A DNA stretch of 64,000 bases from Selaginella moellendorffii (GCF_000143415.4 NW_003314351.1:504964-568963), one strand, 5' to 3'; shown: positions 23,628 to 35,249, numbered from the stretch's first letter. Program-made: numbers and translations. Notes: generated by a model not told the origin, from the sequence alone.

Positions 23628-24472
23628 TGTAAGCGACTAATTTTTCCATTATGCTTTAGTCATTTAGCCACGCCTCCGACCCCTTCGAGGAGTCTCACTC
23701 ACCACCTCCATAAGTCCTATTTTGGACTTGGGCTTGCTAGCCCCGAGAATGGCATCTCCGCCACTCAACCTTTGCACTTGGTCCAAGTGCTCCACGTGTC
23801 CGATCCCATGACCGACACCCCAAGGTACCACCGACACATCAGCCCGTTACGCTAAGGCCATGCCCATTCACCTTGGTCACACCGGTGGTCTAACACCACC
23901 TACACCACAGTCCCATCTCTCAAAGACTGGGCCATTCATCCATGAGGGATCATCCCCGATCCCCTCCTTAGCATCCTTAGGATGCCTATAGACATGGGGA
24001 ATAGCCTTCCCCAATATCCCCTTTCCGGTCCCTACCAAGTCCCTTTCTGGCCATGGCCGTGTTTGCCAACACTGCCACTGGACCAAGGCCCACAGGCCCG
24101 AGCACTAAGTCCCACGGTCCTCTGGGACTTCCTCACCACACGACTGTATCCTTAGTCACTACACAAGAGGACTACTCCTCTGCCTTTCCACAGTCTGGGC
24201 CTTCGGGACAACATTTCGGAACACCGTGGCCTTACGCAAACCTCGGGGGTACTCTCCCCGCCTTCCGCCTTTGGGTGCTCTAGCCATGGGCTTAGAGCGA
24301 GGTTCCATTGAGCCACGCCTGGTATCCAAGTAGGTAGTGCCACCCACACTTGGACTGGGAGCATTGGCCAGTCGATCTCCCGGGGAAACTAGAGCTGGCT
24401 CTTGAACACTTCACCAAGCTACCCCGCTTGTCGGTCCGTATTCACTCTAGTCTTGGACTTCCCAGTGGTCAG
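23628..24472 (-). mobile_element. family A LTR fragment, minus orientation, interrupted at 24473
   Basis: It starts TGTAAGCGACTAATTTTTCC, the complement of the LTR end, and runs through the GCATCCTTAGGATGC block to CTTCCCAGTGGTCAG. There it is cut by the gag-bearing element. The missing array half does not reappear after 27664, so the locus was rearranged after insertion. Confidence 0.75.
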
Positions 24473-25623
24473 TGTAAGGAACCAACTCGCCGAGGTGTCG
24501 TAGGCTAAAGGAACCCCGAAAGAATGACCAAAATGACAAAGAGTTCATCGGATGGGACCAAGTTGAAGATCGAGTCCAAGACCGACTGTAGGACCGAGTT
24601 CGAGATAGAGTCCGGAATCGAGTCCAAGACCGACTCGGGGACCGAGTTCGAGTCCGAGTTCGAGACGGAGTTCGAGACGGAGTCCGAGATCCGAAATCGG
24701 GTCTGAGACCAAGTCCGAGGTCGAGTCCGAGGTCGGGTCCGAGATCGGGTCTGAGATCGAGTCCGAGATCGAGTCCGAGACCGAATCCGAAGTCGGATCC
24801 GAAATCGGGTCCGAGATCGAGCCAGAGACTAAGTCCAAATACTAATACGGGTCAAGGGGTGAAAGCCCAAAGCGTGCGTCTCCCAGGGGGGGGGGGGGGC
24901 TGCAGGGGGTTCCAAAAGTATAGTAGGGATAGTGAGGTCCAGGAACCAGTTTAGAAAGGACTCTCCAGTGGGGCTCCCAAACTGATTTGAGGTTGGGACT
25001 GGGACCGAGGGGCCTTGGGTGGGAGTGAGCATGGACTTGGTTGGTGCCGGAGGGGCCATCCAAGGAAGTGCTCAAGAGCAGCTCCCACTCCCGAAAGGGA
25101 AACCGATTGCGGTGCTCCCGGCTCATGTGGAGTGGTGCCCCACTTGAGTACCATATGGCTCATTGGTCCTTGCCCTTCCTAGGGGCTTGGGCCTTCCTTC
25201 GGGATGGAAGTGGGGGGCGAGAGGTACCCATACCGGGCCGCTAGGCCACGGTGTTTCGCCCCGGCGTCCCGAAGCAAGTGTTGCACTCAAGACTTGGGAT
25301 TTAGAGGGTCCCATGATCAAGTCTTGTGGTACCAAAGGATGTTAGGAACCTGGAAGCTTGGTGTGCTTGGCTGCTTGTGCTTGCGGGGAGTGTAGCCGAA
25401 CCTTAAGTCCAGTCTAACCCGGGGAGGGGGATTGGGAGTGATTTGGGAATCCGTGGATGGATGGCTAACACTCCGTTGCTCGTGCAGTGAGTAGTTGAGA
25501 CCAAGTAGGAGCTGGTACCATAGGCGAGAATCTTGGCAAGGGAACTTAGCAAAAGCCAAGGCGGTGTTGGACGGATAGACGAGGTAAGCTGGCAAATTGG
25601 AAAGGAAAAATTTGTGGCTTACA
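24473..25623 (+). repeat. 5' LTR of the gag element, with GAGTCC-type array
   Basis: 1151 bp, TGTAAG...CTTACA. Positions 24540-24838 hold a GAGTCCGAG/GAGATC array in the same style as the family A LTRs, although the remaining sequence is different. A G-run of about 14 bases lies at 24885-24899. Confidence 0.75.
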
Positions 25624-25638
25624 ATTTGGTATCGGAGC
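25624..25638 (+). promoter_or_regulatory. primer-binding site, initiator tRNA-Met type
   Basis: ATTTGGTATCGGAGC directly after the 5' LTR. Plant LTR elements primed by initiator tRNA-Met carry TGGTATCAGAGC; one base differs here. The same variant occurs at 38674, so it is probably the lineage's normal form. Confidence 0.75.
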
Positions 25639-25682
25639 CTTTATCTCAGTTCTAGTGAAGGATAGAGGCGGATTGCTGGGAG

Positions 25683-27068
25683 ATGGCAAGGGCAGGGCGT
25701 AAGCGAACCCAAGCGGAGACGGAACCTCCGCCGGAGCTGGAGCCTCCGGTCGAACAAGAGGCTATGGATGAGGAATCCTTGCATGAGGAGGACTCTAGTG
25801 AGGAAACTTCCAAATAGGAGTCCGGTGGCGAGGTTCGGTCGTCCAAGGCTCGATTGGACGTGCTAGAAGGACAGTTGGCACAGACCAATGCCCTACTGGA
25901 AACTCTCGTACGCAAGCTAAAGCGTGATGAGAGGCGGAAGAAAAAGAAAAAGACTGCGGATGCTGGCAGCGCAGAAGGTGCGGATCTTTCGGCCGGGACT
26001 GAGGCAAAACCAGACAAGGTCGAACAGACCGAAGTAGAATCAGTCCCTCAGGCAGTTCCCAAGTACAAACCAAAGCCCCCACCGGTCTTCAAGGGAGTGA
26101 ACGACTATAAAGTGGTGGAGGATTGGTTTTACGATATGGAGGACTACTTTCGAGCGTTGCGATTACCGAGCTCGGAGAAGGTCCCATGTGCAAAACCATA
26201 CTTGGCAGATAATGCCAAGTCTTGGTGGAGAATGACAGAGGCCAACGAAGGACCAGTGGCCACTTGGGACATGATGAAGGCGAGGATCCACGCAACATAT
26301 GTTCCTCCGAATGCCACTCTGCATCTGAGAGATGAGCTGAGTAGGCTGAAGCAGACTGGAACCATCCAGGAATATGTGAATGGGTTCATGGCAAAGAGGA
26401 TACTTGTCACGGACATGGGGGATATGGATGCGTTCCATGCCTTCATATCAGGTTTGCAAACCTGGGCTCGCGGTGAGGTGATGCGGTGGAACCCAACCAA
26501 CTACAAGGAAGCATTGGATGCGGCCATCAAGGTGCATTTCAACGATAACCTGCGAAAGGGGAACACGATGGGGTCGGGATCCACATTTAACAAAGGGGCC
26601 AAACCAAGGGGAACGTATAGCAAGGGGAAATTCAAAAAGAGTTTCTCTAAGAATGAGTCCTCGGGGTTCCGGAAAGGCAAATCCGGTGGCCAGCGAGCGA
26701 GTACGTGGGGGAGTCAAGCGAAAAAAGACAAACCCACGGATAAGAAGGTCAAGTCGTATAGCAGCGTGGGAAACAACGTATGCTACAACTGCGGCGAAGC
26801 GGGACACTTCTCGAGGGAATGTCCCTACCCGAAGAAGGCCAGAGCCAATATGGCCATCAAGTCGGGTGAAGTCCAAATTGAGGTATGTGATCCAGTCCCT
26901 AACTCAAAGTTACTCATCACACGAGCAACTTTGGTAGAGAGTCGTTCGCGACATCTACTAGCCCTCCGAGGGAAGCTCGGAGGTAGCTTTGTTAAGATCC
27001 TTATTGACACGGGCTTCCAAACCGACTTGAGGTTGAGACTGGGACCGAGGGGCCTTGGGTGGGAGTGA
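25683..27068 (+). pseudogene. gag: gag polyprotein with zinc knuckle, fused to a protease stub
   Basis: The ATG at 25683 opens an acidic N-terminus, broken by an in-frame TAG at 25815-25817. The frame then continues as a 404-residue stretch. It shows a basic coiled segment (RKLKRDERRKKKKK), a retrotransposon gag domain (VVEDWFYDMEDYFRAL, AKSWWR, LKQTGTIQEYVNGF), a basic linker, the CCHC knuckle CYNCGEAGHFSREC, and a protease-like start LIDTGF. At about base 27011 the frame runs into the 3' LTR, so the last 20 residues are LTR-derived. The protease active site would normally read DTGA or DTGS. The gag would package element RNA. With no pol and an amber stop, this copy is non-autonomous. Confidence 0.8.
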
Positions 27069-27664
27069 GCATGGACTTGGCTGGTGCCGGAGGGGCCATC
27101 CAAGGAAGTGCTCAAGAGCAGTTCCCACTCCCAAAAGGGAAACCGATTGTGGTGCTCCCGGCTCATGTGGAGTGGTGCCCCACTTGAGTACCATGCGGCT
27201 CATTGGTCCTCGCCCTTCCTAGGGGCTTGGGCCTTCCTTCGGGATGGAAGTGGGGGGGGTAGAGGTACCCATACCGGGCCACTAGGCCACGGTATTTCGC
27301 CCCGGCGTCCCGAAGCAAGTGTTGCACTCAAGACTTGGGATTTAGAGGGTCCCATGATCAAGTCTTGTGGTACCAAGGGATGTTAGGAACCTGGAAGCTT
27401 GGTGTGCTTGGCTGCTTGTGCTTGTGGGGAGTGTAGCCGAACCTTAAGTCCAGTCTAACCCGGGGAGGGGGATTGGGAGTGATTTGGGAATCCGTGGAAG
27501 GATGGCTAACACTCCGTTGCTTGTGTAGTGAGTAGCTGAGACCAAGTAGGAGCTGGTACCATAGGCGAGAACCTTGGCAAGGGAATTTAGCAAAAGCCAA
27601 GGCGATGTTGGACGGATAGACGAGGTAAGCTGGCAAATTGGAAAGGAAAAATTTGTGGCTTACA
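27011..27664 (+). repeat. 3' LTR remnant of the gag element
   Basis: It matches 24971-25623 almost base for base, including TTTGTGGCTTACA at the end. It lacks the first 498 bp of the LTR, array included. The deletion junction lies at GGGCTNCCAAAC, present in both parents. Confidence 0.8.
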
Positions 27665-27682
27665 ATGGCGCCTGGTCACCAT

Positions 27683-28056
27683 CAATTGGATACGTTAGAA
27701 AAAGATAACATTGAATAATATCTAAATGTTCTCACCATTAAGTTATATGTCTGGCTAATAGGAATGACGTTCATCTTGGAAAGCTCACCACACGCTCAAT
27801 GAACAAACAAATAGTAGGTGCGCACATGCCATCGCTCTTCTTTAGCTTCAGATTCGGCTTGTTCACCTTGACAATGAGATTTATTATACAACCAGATGGA
27901 CTCAATCTGGACATAAAGTCACCGCACTAGTCACCATGCCCCAGATATGTCTAGCCCCTGGAAAAAAAACATATAATTTCACGTCATTTTCAAATACTTG
28001 AAAATTTGTACCTAGTCCCATTTTACTGAATAAATCCCACTTTAACGAAATAGAGC
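27683..28056 (+). repeat. left 374-bp direct repeat
   Basis: It runs from CAATTGGATACGTTAG to CGAAATAGAGC and matches 35534-35907 with only a few substitutions. It contains the last exon, the last intron and part of the third exon of the ParB-like gene. Confidence 0.9.
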
Positions 28057-29670
28057 ATCTCAGCACATCTACCCATTTGTCAAAAACAACTTTTGTCGCG
28101 AGTAGAATGTTATGGATGCTGAGTGTGTCATTGACCCCCAGTGTTTTCGAGAGAAGACTCGAGAATTCCTGCAATGGAAATGGCGTGAGGCCACATGCTA
28201 TGCCACATGCAACGAGGCTTACCTGCCAGGCGCTAGTTGCTAGTGCACGTCCTTGTCCTGGTTTTTGTGGCTTCTTCAGTTGAACCCAGAGCTTCCGTGT
28301 TTGTGCCAATGTCTCGTGCAGACCCGATTTGTAGCACGTTTCTTGCTTGACATTCTGCACGTGGGAGATGGATATGATAGATCGGAGGGGCGAGTTGCCT
28401 TTTATCAGGCGGACAACTCTTGTCTTGAAGACTTTCTTCACCTCCTCGCCCACCATAATATCCACAACTATCTCTTGCATCGCCAAGCTAGAATGCTGCC
28501 CGGAGACGGCATAGAACCGGATGTTCTGATCGTCCAACACCTTCCTATTGATCAAGTCTGGAAACCTCGTCTCGCCCTTCATTGTTCGGTAGTAGGGGAT
28601 CACGTCTGCGATGTCGAGTGTTACTGGACTTGCCAGCATCTTCTGCTTCAGTTTCTCCACCCACTCATCAGATACTAGCCTGTGGTTGTATTTGCTTTGG
28701 ATGTCGATACGGCTCACATCGATTGTATATACTTTGTTGGAATAGTAACAAGTACTATTATCTGCGACAATTTTTGCTGCCTCTTCTTGCTCTTTCTGCT
28801 CTTTGCGGCTCTTCTTTTTGGTGGGTGTAGTGTTCGAACCTGAGGCAATGGCATCACCAAGTAGCTTCTTTTTTGGAGCAAGAGAGTCAGACGTCGGCTT
28901 GAGCTTGACCACCCTTTTCTGCTTCGGGGTAGTTTCCAGATCGACCCCCTTCCCCTTCGCTTCGCGAACTGGAGGCACTCTCAATGGCTCAATGTTAGAA
29001 TATAGTTTTTGAACATCACCGTAGGTGAGGTCCGTGGATTCCATGTGATCTTCATAGACCCGCAGGAAGGCGGACGCTGTCTCTACCACAAGTGCCAGTT
29101 CATATTCTTGCATGGAACTGCATGGAGTGTCTGTCACTTGGATGAGGATCCCCATGCATTCTTTTCTCCCACCATCTGTGTTGTACAGCCTTAGATCCTC
29201 GCCTTCCATCCCGAAAGTCCAACTGGTGAGCTCCTCCCCCTTCTCTGCATCCACATTGACAGTGGCTGGAAGAAGAACGCAATTCCTCGCCTATTCAGAA
29301 ATGCACAACAATTAGAGCTGACAGATGAAAAGCTAGCAGCTGGAAATAACGTGAGGCCACACGCCATTCACCACTGCATCAGATGTCTTGAGGCTGCATC
29401 CTAAGATGGCGTGAGGCTACACGCCATCTGTAACCGGACTGCACTCGAGAGCCCAATCGGTGCATGCCAATGTTGCTACTGAATGGCATGTGGCCTCATG
29501 CCATTTTCTACTTGGCCTAAAAGACTTACCATTTGAAGCCGAATGGAGGCCGTGACAATCGAGGCCGGACTCGCTGGCGAATGTGCACTGTGTGTGTAGC
29601 GGATCGTAGCAGCAAGGCTACTCTGCCACTTACAATTGGAGAGTGGCACTGAAATCTCCCGGGACGCCAA
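27902..29670 (-). CDS. mobile-element protein with ParB/sulfiredoxin-like segment
   Basis: Minus-strand exons 29530-29670, 28223-29290, 28012-28168 and 27902-27957 join with canonical GT-AG sites to 473 residues with no stop. The first third is divergent, then comes a basic linker (PTKKKSRKEQKEQEEAAK, a likely nuclear signal). Residues from YTIDVSRIDI onward resemble the ParB/Srx fold: a strand, DEWVEKLKQKM helix, then FYAVSGQHSSLAMQEI (compare the ParB wording v.dGhHR..A), VKKVFKTRVVRL and a later helical part. The arginine usually following the GxH pair is replaced by Ser. ParB-fold proteins bind DNA or CTP, or act as nucleases. Palindromes occupy intron 1 (three copies) and intron 2 (one). 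The domain call rests on pattern memory; the gene model is firm. Confidence 0.6.
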
Positions 29671-29717
29671 GTGGGCTGCGTGTGGGTGGCGGAGTGGGCG
29701 GCAAAGTTACAAACTAG

Positions 29718-29960
29718 GTGTGTCTTGAAGTGGACGCCGATGCACACGAGTGCGATGCGAGCGCGAGTGTGATGCAAGCGCGAGTGGACGCCGATGCACA
29801 CGAGAAACCTGTAGAGAAGGTAGATGAGCGCGAATGTGAGCGTGATCGCGAGTGGGAGCGCGATGCGAGCGCGAGAGTGGGAGCGCGATGCGAGCGCAAG
29901 AGTGGGAGCGCGATGCGAGCGCGAGTGTGCGAGCGCGAGTACGAAGCAAAATGCAAAACC
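29718..29960 (+). repeat. GCGAGCGCGAGTG-type tandem repeats upstream of the ParB-like gene
   Basis: Imperfect units such as GGAGCGCGATGCGAGCGCGA recur about every 25 bp at 29845-29935, with looser versions at 29740-29800. CpG-rich, immediately upstream of the ATG at 29670. Both strands stay open for 80-150 codons because of the repeat, so the ORFs there are not taken as genes. Confidence 0.7.
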
Positions 29961-30894
29961 TAACCTCACACGCGCGAAATGTCACGACGGTTGGTAATCC
30001 TGCCACATCATCATTCCTCGGACTTGGGCGCCATCATTAATTTCTGGATCGCCGCGCGCATGCATGCACGTGAAATCCAAAAAAAATCCGCAACGTCATC
30101 ATTCCTCGGATTGCATGCACGCGAAATCCAAAAGAAAGATCATGATTGGGATATCATTTAATACCCTCACTATATTTATACCATGCATGATTGGATATTC
30201 CAAAGCATCTTGTATTTCCAAAAATGCCAGATGTTCAGCTAAATAAAGAATGGTATACAAAAAATCCCAAAAAATGCACCAAAAAATGCTTGGCGTCATC
30301 TGGCGTTATCTCTTGAATGGCGTGGGGCCGCATGCCATTTTCAGGGGCACATAGGAGTATATTCCTAGAATATTTTGACACACGCGAGATTTTTTTGAGT
30401 TTTCTGGAGATCCAAAAATGCCTCAACCACTTAAATTCCCAAGTAAATAAAGCTGTTTCTATTTTTGGTACAGGTAAACTTTATAGCGTGTGGGCTCATG
30501 CAATTTTGAACCCAAAAATGCACCAAAAAATGCTCGACTAGCATTATTCTTTGAATGGCGTGTGGCCTTATATTGCCATAAATGGACGTACACACACAGC
30601 ATAATTATTCCTTTACACAGCGAATAATCTTGGCGTGGATCGCTGACATGGCATGGCAAAGTTCGAATCACTAACATGGCACAGCTGGATCGAGGCAAGG
30701 ACATGATGTGACAAAGTTCAACCTCCGACAGCAAAGTCTAGCAGCTACTCAGTTTGAAATTTGTCAGAAGAATCATAAGATCTGGTTTGTTAGAGGATTT
30801 GATGTGACGTTCAAGCGTGTGTTATTTTTGAATTCTCGAACTCATTCCTAGGTCTATCATTTTTGTGCGCCGTGTTCTTGGTTCCGCTGAGCAC

Positions 30895-31085
30895 AGTGAG
30901 CGCTGCTTGTGTAAGCGGCGTTGTGAGCTGTGGTTTATGCGTCTACGAGCGGTTGCGGCATTGCGAGCGCCATTGCGAGCGGCAGTTTATGCGAGTGGCA
31001 GTTTGTGCGAGCGGCGCTATGAGCAGTTGTGGTGTTGCGAGCGGCGCTACGAGTAGTTGCGGTGTTGCGAGCGGCACTGTCTTTG
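30895..31085 (+). repeat. GCGAGCGGC-type tandem repeats upstream of the transposase-like gene
   Basis: Units built on GTTGCGAGCGGCGCTACGAG and GCATTGCGAGCGCC repeat several times. This mirrors the other array in the spacer between the two divergent genes. Confidence 0.6.
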
Positions 31086-31264
31086 GTGTGGCTACCGCTT
31101 CCTCTTGATATTCGGCACTTGTGCTTCCTAGTATGTTCACCATGGAATGGCTTAGGACCACATTTAGAAATGGCATGAGGCCACATGCCATCTTGGGCCC
31201 TTGCAATTTCATGGCTAGCGTATTGTCATATATGTTTTTACTTGCCTGCAGCTGTGTGTATATC

Positions 31265-31292
31265 AAGATGGCATGAGGCCTCATGCCATCTT
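31265..31292. repeat. 28-bp perfect palindrome
   Basis: The left arm AAGATGGCATGAGG is followed by its exact complement. It is the best-preserved member of the family, 103 bp upstream of the likely ATG of the transposase-like gene. Confidence 0.9.
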
Positions 31293-31394
31293 TGGCCCCT
31301 ACTAGCCTATTGCCATATTCCTTTTGCCTTGCTGCAACTGTATATATTTTGCACTGTCTTCGATGGGAATGTGGTCGCTATTGAACGAGGAGAG

Positions 31395-34278
31395 ATGGTT
31401 GTCGGGGTAAATGTTGTTGTTGCCTTGAAAAATCTTCAGAAGAAAGCAGATGTTGGGGACAGCGCAAGTGCGACGCATGTTCCCTCCGTGGATCTTAAGA
31501 ACCGTGCTACATGGATTCAGGCCAAGGTGTTTCTAAACAACCCTGAGGGGGAGGTGGTAGCTGAGGGCTTAGCCACAGTTGTCGATCCAAGAGATGCGGT
31601 TGCTAATCAAGAATTGGGCTGGGATGATATTGGAGTTGCGATTTTAGAGGTTGTTGACACAGAAGAAAACATTCTGACTATTGGAAGCATTGTGCGGTGG
31701 AAATTGAGGCACTTAGTGTTTGAGAATGTGAAGGATTCACAATCAAACACCACTACAACTGATGACAGAACATCTCTTCATGGGAAAAGAAAGTACACCT
31801 TCCTAAAGCGCAGCCAAAGGGATCTGAGCAATGAACCGAAAAGGCAGAAAATGGTGATGGAGGTTCGAATGGTCTCAACAGTTGCTTGTTGCAAGAGGAG
31901 GTGCTGTCAACATGCTAATTGGGATGCTATTGAAGAGGAGAGAGCAAGATACAAGACATTGTCCTGGAAGGCAGCTCGCAATTTTGTGTATGAGGCATTA
32001 CGGTCATCTGTTGATGCTTCAGAACATCAGGTGGGGGGCATGGTCTTCCAGAGGGGTTTGGTCTGCATGAAGGCATGGAGAATCATTTATGGAGTCCCTC
32101 GAACCACATTTTACAGAATCAAAACTGAGTTCGAGGAGCAAAGGGTTCAACAGGCAGTCCATGGGAACGACGGTACGCACAAAACCAGGGGTCATGTTGT
32201 ATATGGAGAGGCAATCTTCAAGAGGTTTGTCGAGACATGTAGCGAGCAGCAACCACATAAAACCCGCCTCTTGGAAGATGGAACACGAGACACCCAACGA
32301 GTTCTCCCTTCCATGTATACCAAGGGGGCCATATTGGAAGATGTGAATCGGGAACTCCAGAGTAATGGCTACAGGAAGCTGAGCCAATCTAGATTTAGTA
32401 GATTGTGGAGCAACAGGTTCAGGGATGTGAGTATAGGAAAGTACTCCAGCTTTTCAAAGTGTGACGAGTGCACTGCTATCAAAATGGCTTTGTCGAAGAA
32501 TTCTTGCAGCGCTCAAGAGCGAGAGACGTTGGTTAGAAGGCGGCTTGACCACAACATCGAGCAGAGAAGCTGCAGGACTGCATATTATCATAACAGGATT
32601 CTCTCCATGGAGAGACCTGACTCTTACCTCTGCATCATCCACGACAAAATGGACCAGAAAAAGACGTGCTTACCTCGACTCAATCCTGCCCCCAAGGCAA
32701 TCTCTTCATCCATGCAGCTGCCTGTGTCTCTGTTTGGCATAATCGCTCATGGGCATGGTGCCCAGAACTATGGGAACTTCTTTGTACCTCTATGGGGTGG
32801 CGGGGGTGAAAACATGATGATTGCGTCCTAGCAAAACACTTAAGGTCTCTGCAAAGTGCGCAGACTGAGCTGAACGGCCAACCCTTGCATAAGGCCCTTG
32901 TCGATCGAACCCCATACAGGGTTCAGCTGGAGGAGGAGCAAAGGCTTGCAATATCGCATGGGGCCCCATGCCATCCCAGTGAATATGTTGGCCGTCAGAT
33001 TGTAGGGTTATCACGTGAGGCCTCATGCCATTCCGACGAGGCTGGTCACCCGGTGAATGCACAACCTCATCCAAACGAAGCAGAATCTCAAGGAAGTTCT
33101 TGCGGCCGATGTGGCCTTCCACCCCATCTTCTGCTCCAAACAGACAATGCTGGCAGTGAGAACAAAAACATGTACGTCTTCGCGTACTTGGCGATGCTTG
33201 TTGCCAAAGGCATATTTGAAACGGTTACACTTGGCTTTCTCATGGTTGGGCACACTCATGAAGACGTCGATGCCATGTTCAGTCACCTGGCAGAGTCCCT
33301 CCGGCGATCCAATGTCCTCACCCTCCCACAACTCTACGATGAATTCCAAAATTGCATCAAAGGCACTGTTGAAGCTGCACTTCTGACAGAGGTTCCAGAC
33401 TTTAAGGGGTTTATAAGAGGCTACATCAGGGACAGATCCGAAACGTTAATTGGCCACTCCAAGCCTCTTCAGTTTCATTTCAGCATGCGTGACGGTGCTC
33501 CAGTGATGAGGTACAAGATGAGAGAATGGGACACAGTGTGGCTGCCAGTGGACGGCATTGAACTCTTCAAGAGAGATCCCATAACTGGGGAACCTATGAT
33601 TCCTCAGGGTTCCCCACGGCCGATGCACCCAGATGGACTCAAAGACCAGGAAAGTATAGTGGCCGGGATTAGACAGCATATTGCCTTCTGGAAGAGGGGT
33701 TGGTGTTTGGTGGAGAATCCTATTTTAAGAGGTGCAAGCCTTTGCTCGAATACTGGGAGAAGATTATATCTGCTATCCAAAATGGGCCGGTTGTATATGA
33801 AGAATTGGAAGAGTCCTTTTGGCCAGAACCCAGAGCACCAGATACTAGCGGAACAATGTCCTCTGGAAATGCAGTGACAGATAACGATGTTGAGGATCAC
33901 TATTGTGGGCCGAGGAACAAGAAGCCGGATTCAGCATTCAATCCAATACAGGTCTGCAAAGGAATGGTCGTGCTTGTCAGACCCAGTAATAAAAAACAAA
34001 TGATATGGGTGGGGCACTGCATCACTGATGCAGAGGAGGACGCGGAAACTAACTCCTTCAATGTAACTGTGGAGTGGTTCAAGCCAAGTTCCGGATATAC
34101 GAAGGATTGCCTAGAAAATAGATGGGTGCTGAATCCAAGGGATCCCAGCATGAGCATATCGGTGGATAATGTTGTGCATGGTTGGATGCGGAAGCAGAGT
34201 GCCACCATCACCTTGCCAGACCATGCAAGAGATGCAGCAAGAGCATTCATAACCCGGGTTCAAGGTGAGATTCATTAA
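31395..34278 (+). pseudogene. DDE-type transposase-like protein (DUF7869-like), frame broken
   Basis: From the ATG at 31395 one frame runs to 32831. It has an N-terminal domain, a Cys-rich segment (CCKRRCCQHANW), a helical DNA-binding-like part (VPRTTFYRIKTEF), a CxxC (CDECTAIK), and the block CIIHDKMDQKKTCLPR, which fits the first catalytic Asp of the family. The frame then shifts. The next open stretch (32885-33877) holds LPPHLLLQTDNAGSENKN and LGFLMVGHTHEDVDAMFSHL, the second Asp and the H-T-H-E-D-x-D block. A third stretch (33700-34278) has a W-rich end domain (VEWFKPSSG, NRWVLNP). At least two frame changes, near 32830 and 33700, make this copy probably inactive unless undetected introns restore it. 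Proteins with these blocks sit in mobile elements of plants, oomycetes and cnidarians; the family name is from memory. Confidence 0.6.
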
Positions 34279-34991
34279 TATTCCTTTACTAAGTTTCTAA
34301 TGTATTTTATTTCAAGGTGAACAATCCGAATCTGAATCAGAGGAGGCGTGATGGCATGTGGCCTTATGCCATTCCTAGGTGAGATGATACAAATAACAAG
34401 TATAAATTCTTAGTTGTTCTAGCAAATCTTACTTAAAGTTCAAGGTGAACAAGCCGAATATGAATTCATCGGATTGTTATAACAAATTGCGAGGTGATGG
34501 CATGAAGCGATACGCCATTTGAGAGTGGTAGCCATTCCTATATGAGGTGAGTGAAATATTTATTAGAAATACCTCATTCAATTGTGCACTTCTAAGTCTT
34601 GGTCCACTCAGTACTGTTTGCATGTTTCTATTTTAATTCTTTATCTAAAATGTTATTTAGTATGTGGCTTCATGCCATTGCTCTCCACAATCATGCATTG
34701 AATTTTTCTATCCTTGCATAATACTTCTCCATATATATAGCATGTGCGCACATGTGATATGGTTCATTAGGCCTGATATAGTGTGTGAGGTAAAACAAAG
34801 ATGATGTGACATATGCATTTACCAATCACACGTGCATAAATCTAATAATATGGCGTGTGGCCCATATTAATGGCACATAAACCCATATTGTGGGCTTACG
34901 TGCTTTATGTACCATCATTCCCTTGCAGCGTGTGTGTTGGTTTCCTTTTATAACACAACGAACTCCATATTTTAGGGTGAAGAGCGTTCTC

Positions 34992-35249
34992 ATGGCAAGC
35001 ACAAAATCTGTAAGTGAGGCAGAAAAGGAGACAGAGAAGGAGATAGGTGAAGATGTAGAATATATAAATCTTCCAAACTCCCCGTACTATACTCCAGGTG
35101 ATCATTTTTCTGAACAAACGGCAACATTAACAACTATCGAGAACGCCCCAGTAACGTCAGAGACAACAATCCAAAGCAAAACAACTGACCCGGAGAAGGA
35201 TGATAGTACCGCTGAGAGTACCAAAAAGGAGGTGTCCACTAGCGCTTAG
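34992..35249 (+). CDS. small acidic ORF, 85 residues, unknown
   Basis: The ATG at 34992 opens MASTKSVSEAEKETEKE and the ORF ends STKKEVSTSA, with a TAG 8 bp before the palindrome at 35256. It is rich in Glu, Thr and Ser and has no recognisable domain. The frame is open upstream to about 34890, where the text looks untranslated. It lies on the transposase side of the unit, and an upstream palindrome (34850) brackets it. It may be a real third gene, an exon of a longer transcript, or chance. Confidence 0.35.
   Translation: MASTKSVSEAEKETEKEIGEDVEYINLPNSPYYTPGDHFSEQTATLTTIENAPVTSETTIQSKTTDPEKDDSTAESTKKEVSTSA

Larger units (their letters stand above)
24473..27664 (+). mobile_element. LTR retrotransposon with gag only, internally deleted
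   Basis: A 5' LTR (24473-25623), a primer-binding site, a gag gene with a protease stub, and a truncated 3' LTR (27011-27664) follow in order. The LTR begins TGTAAG and ends CTTACA, a proper short inverted terminus. After the 3' LTR comes ATGGC while GTCAG precedes the 5' LTR, so no target duplication is seen and one flank has been lost or replaced. RT, RNase H and integrase are absent. Confidence 0.8.

Noticed and set aside
27902-29254. ParB-like gene as one uninterrupted 450-codon ORF starting at 29254
   Set aside because: That frame reads through two 54-bp introns with canonical sites, one containing a palindrome, and begins at a GTG. The four-exon model starting at 29670 is better supported.
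29526-29969. Arg/Ala/Leu-rich ORFs near 29.7-29.97 kb on both strands
   Set aside because: Produced by the GCGAGCGCGAGTG tandem repeat. The only part kept is the first exon of the ParB-like gene (29530-29670).
31265-31292. Palindromes as bacterial-type terminators
   Set aside because: No T-run follows, copies lie in introns and upstream of genes, and the host is eukaryotic.
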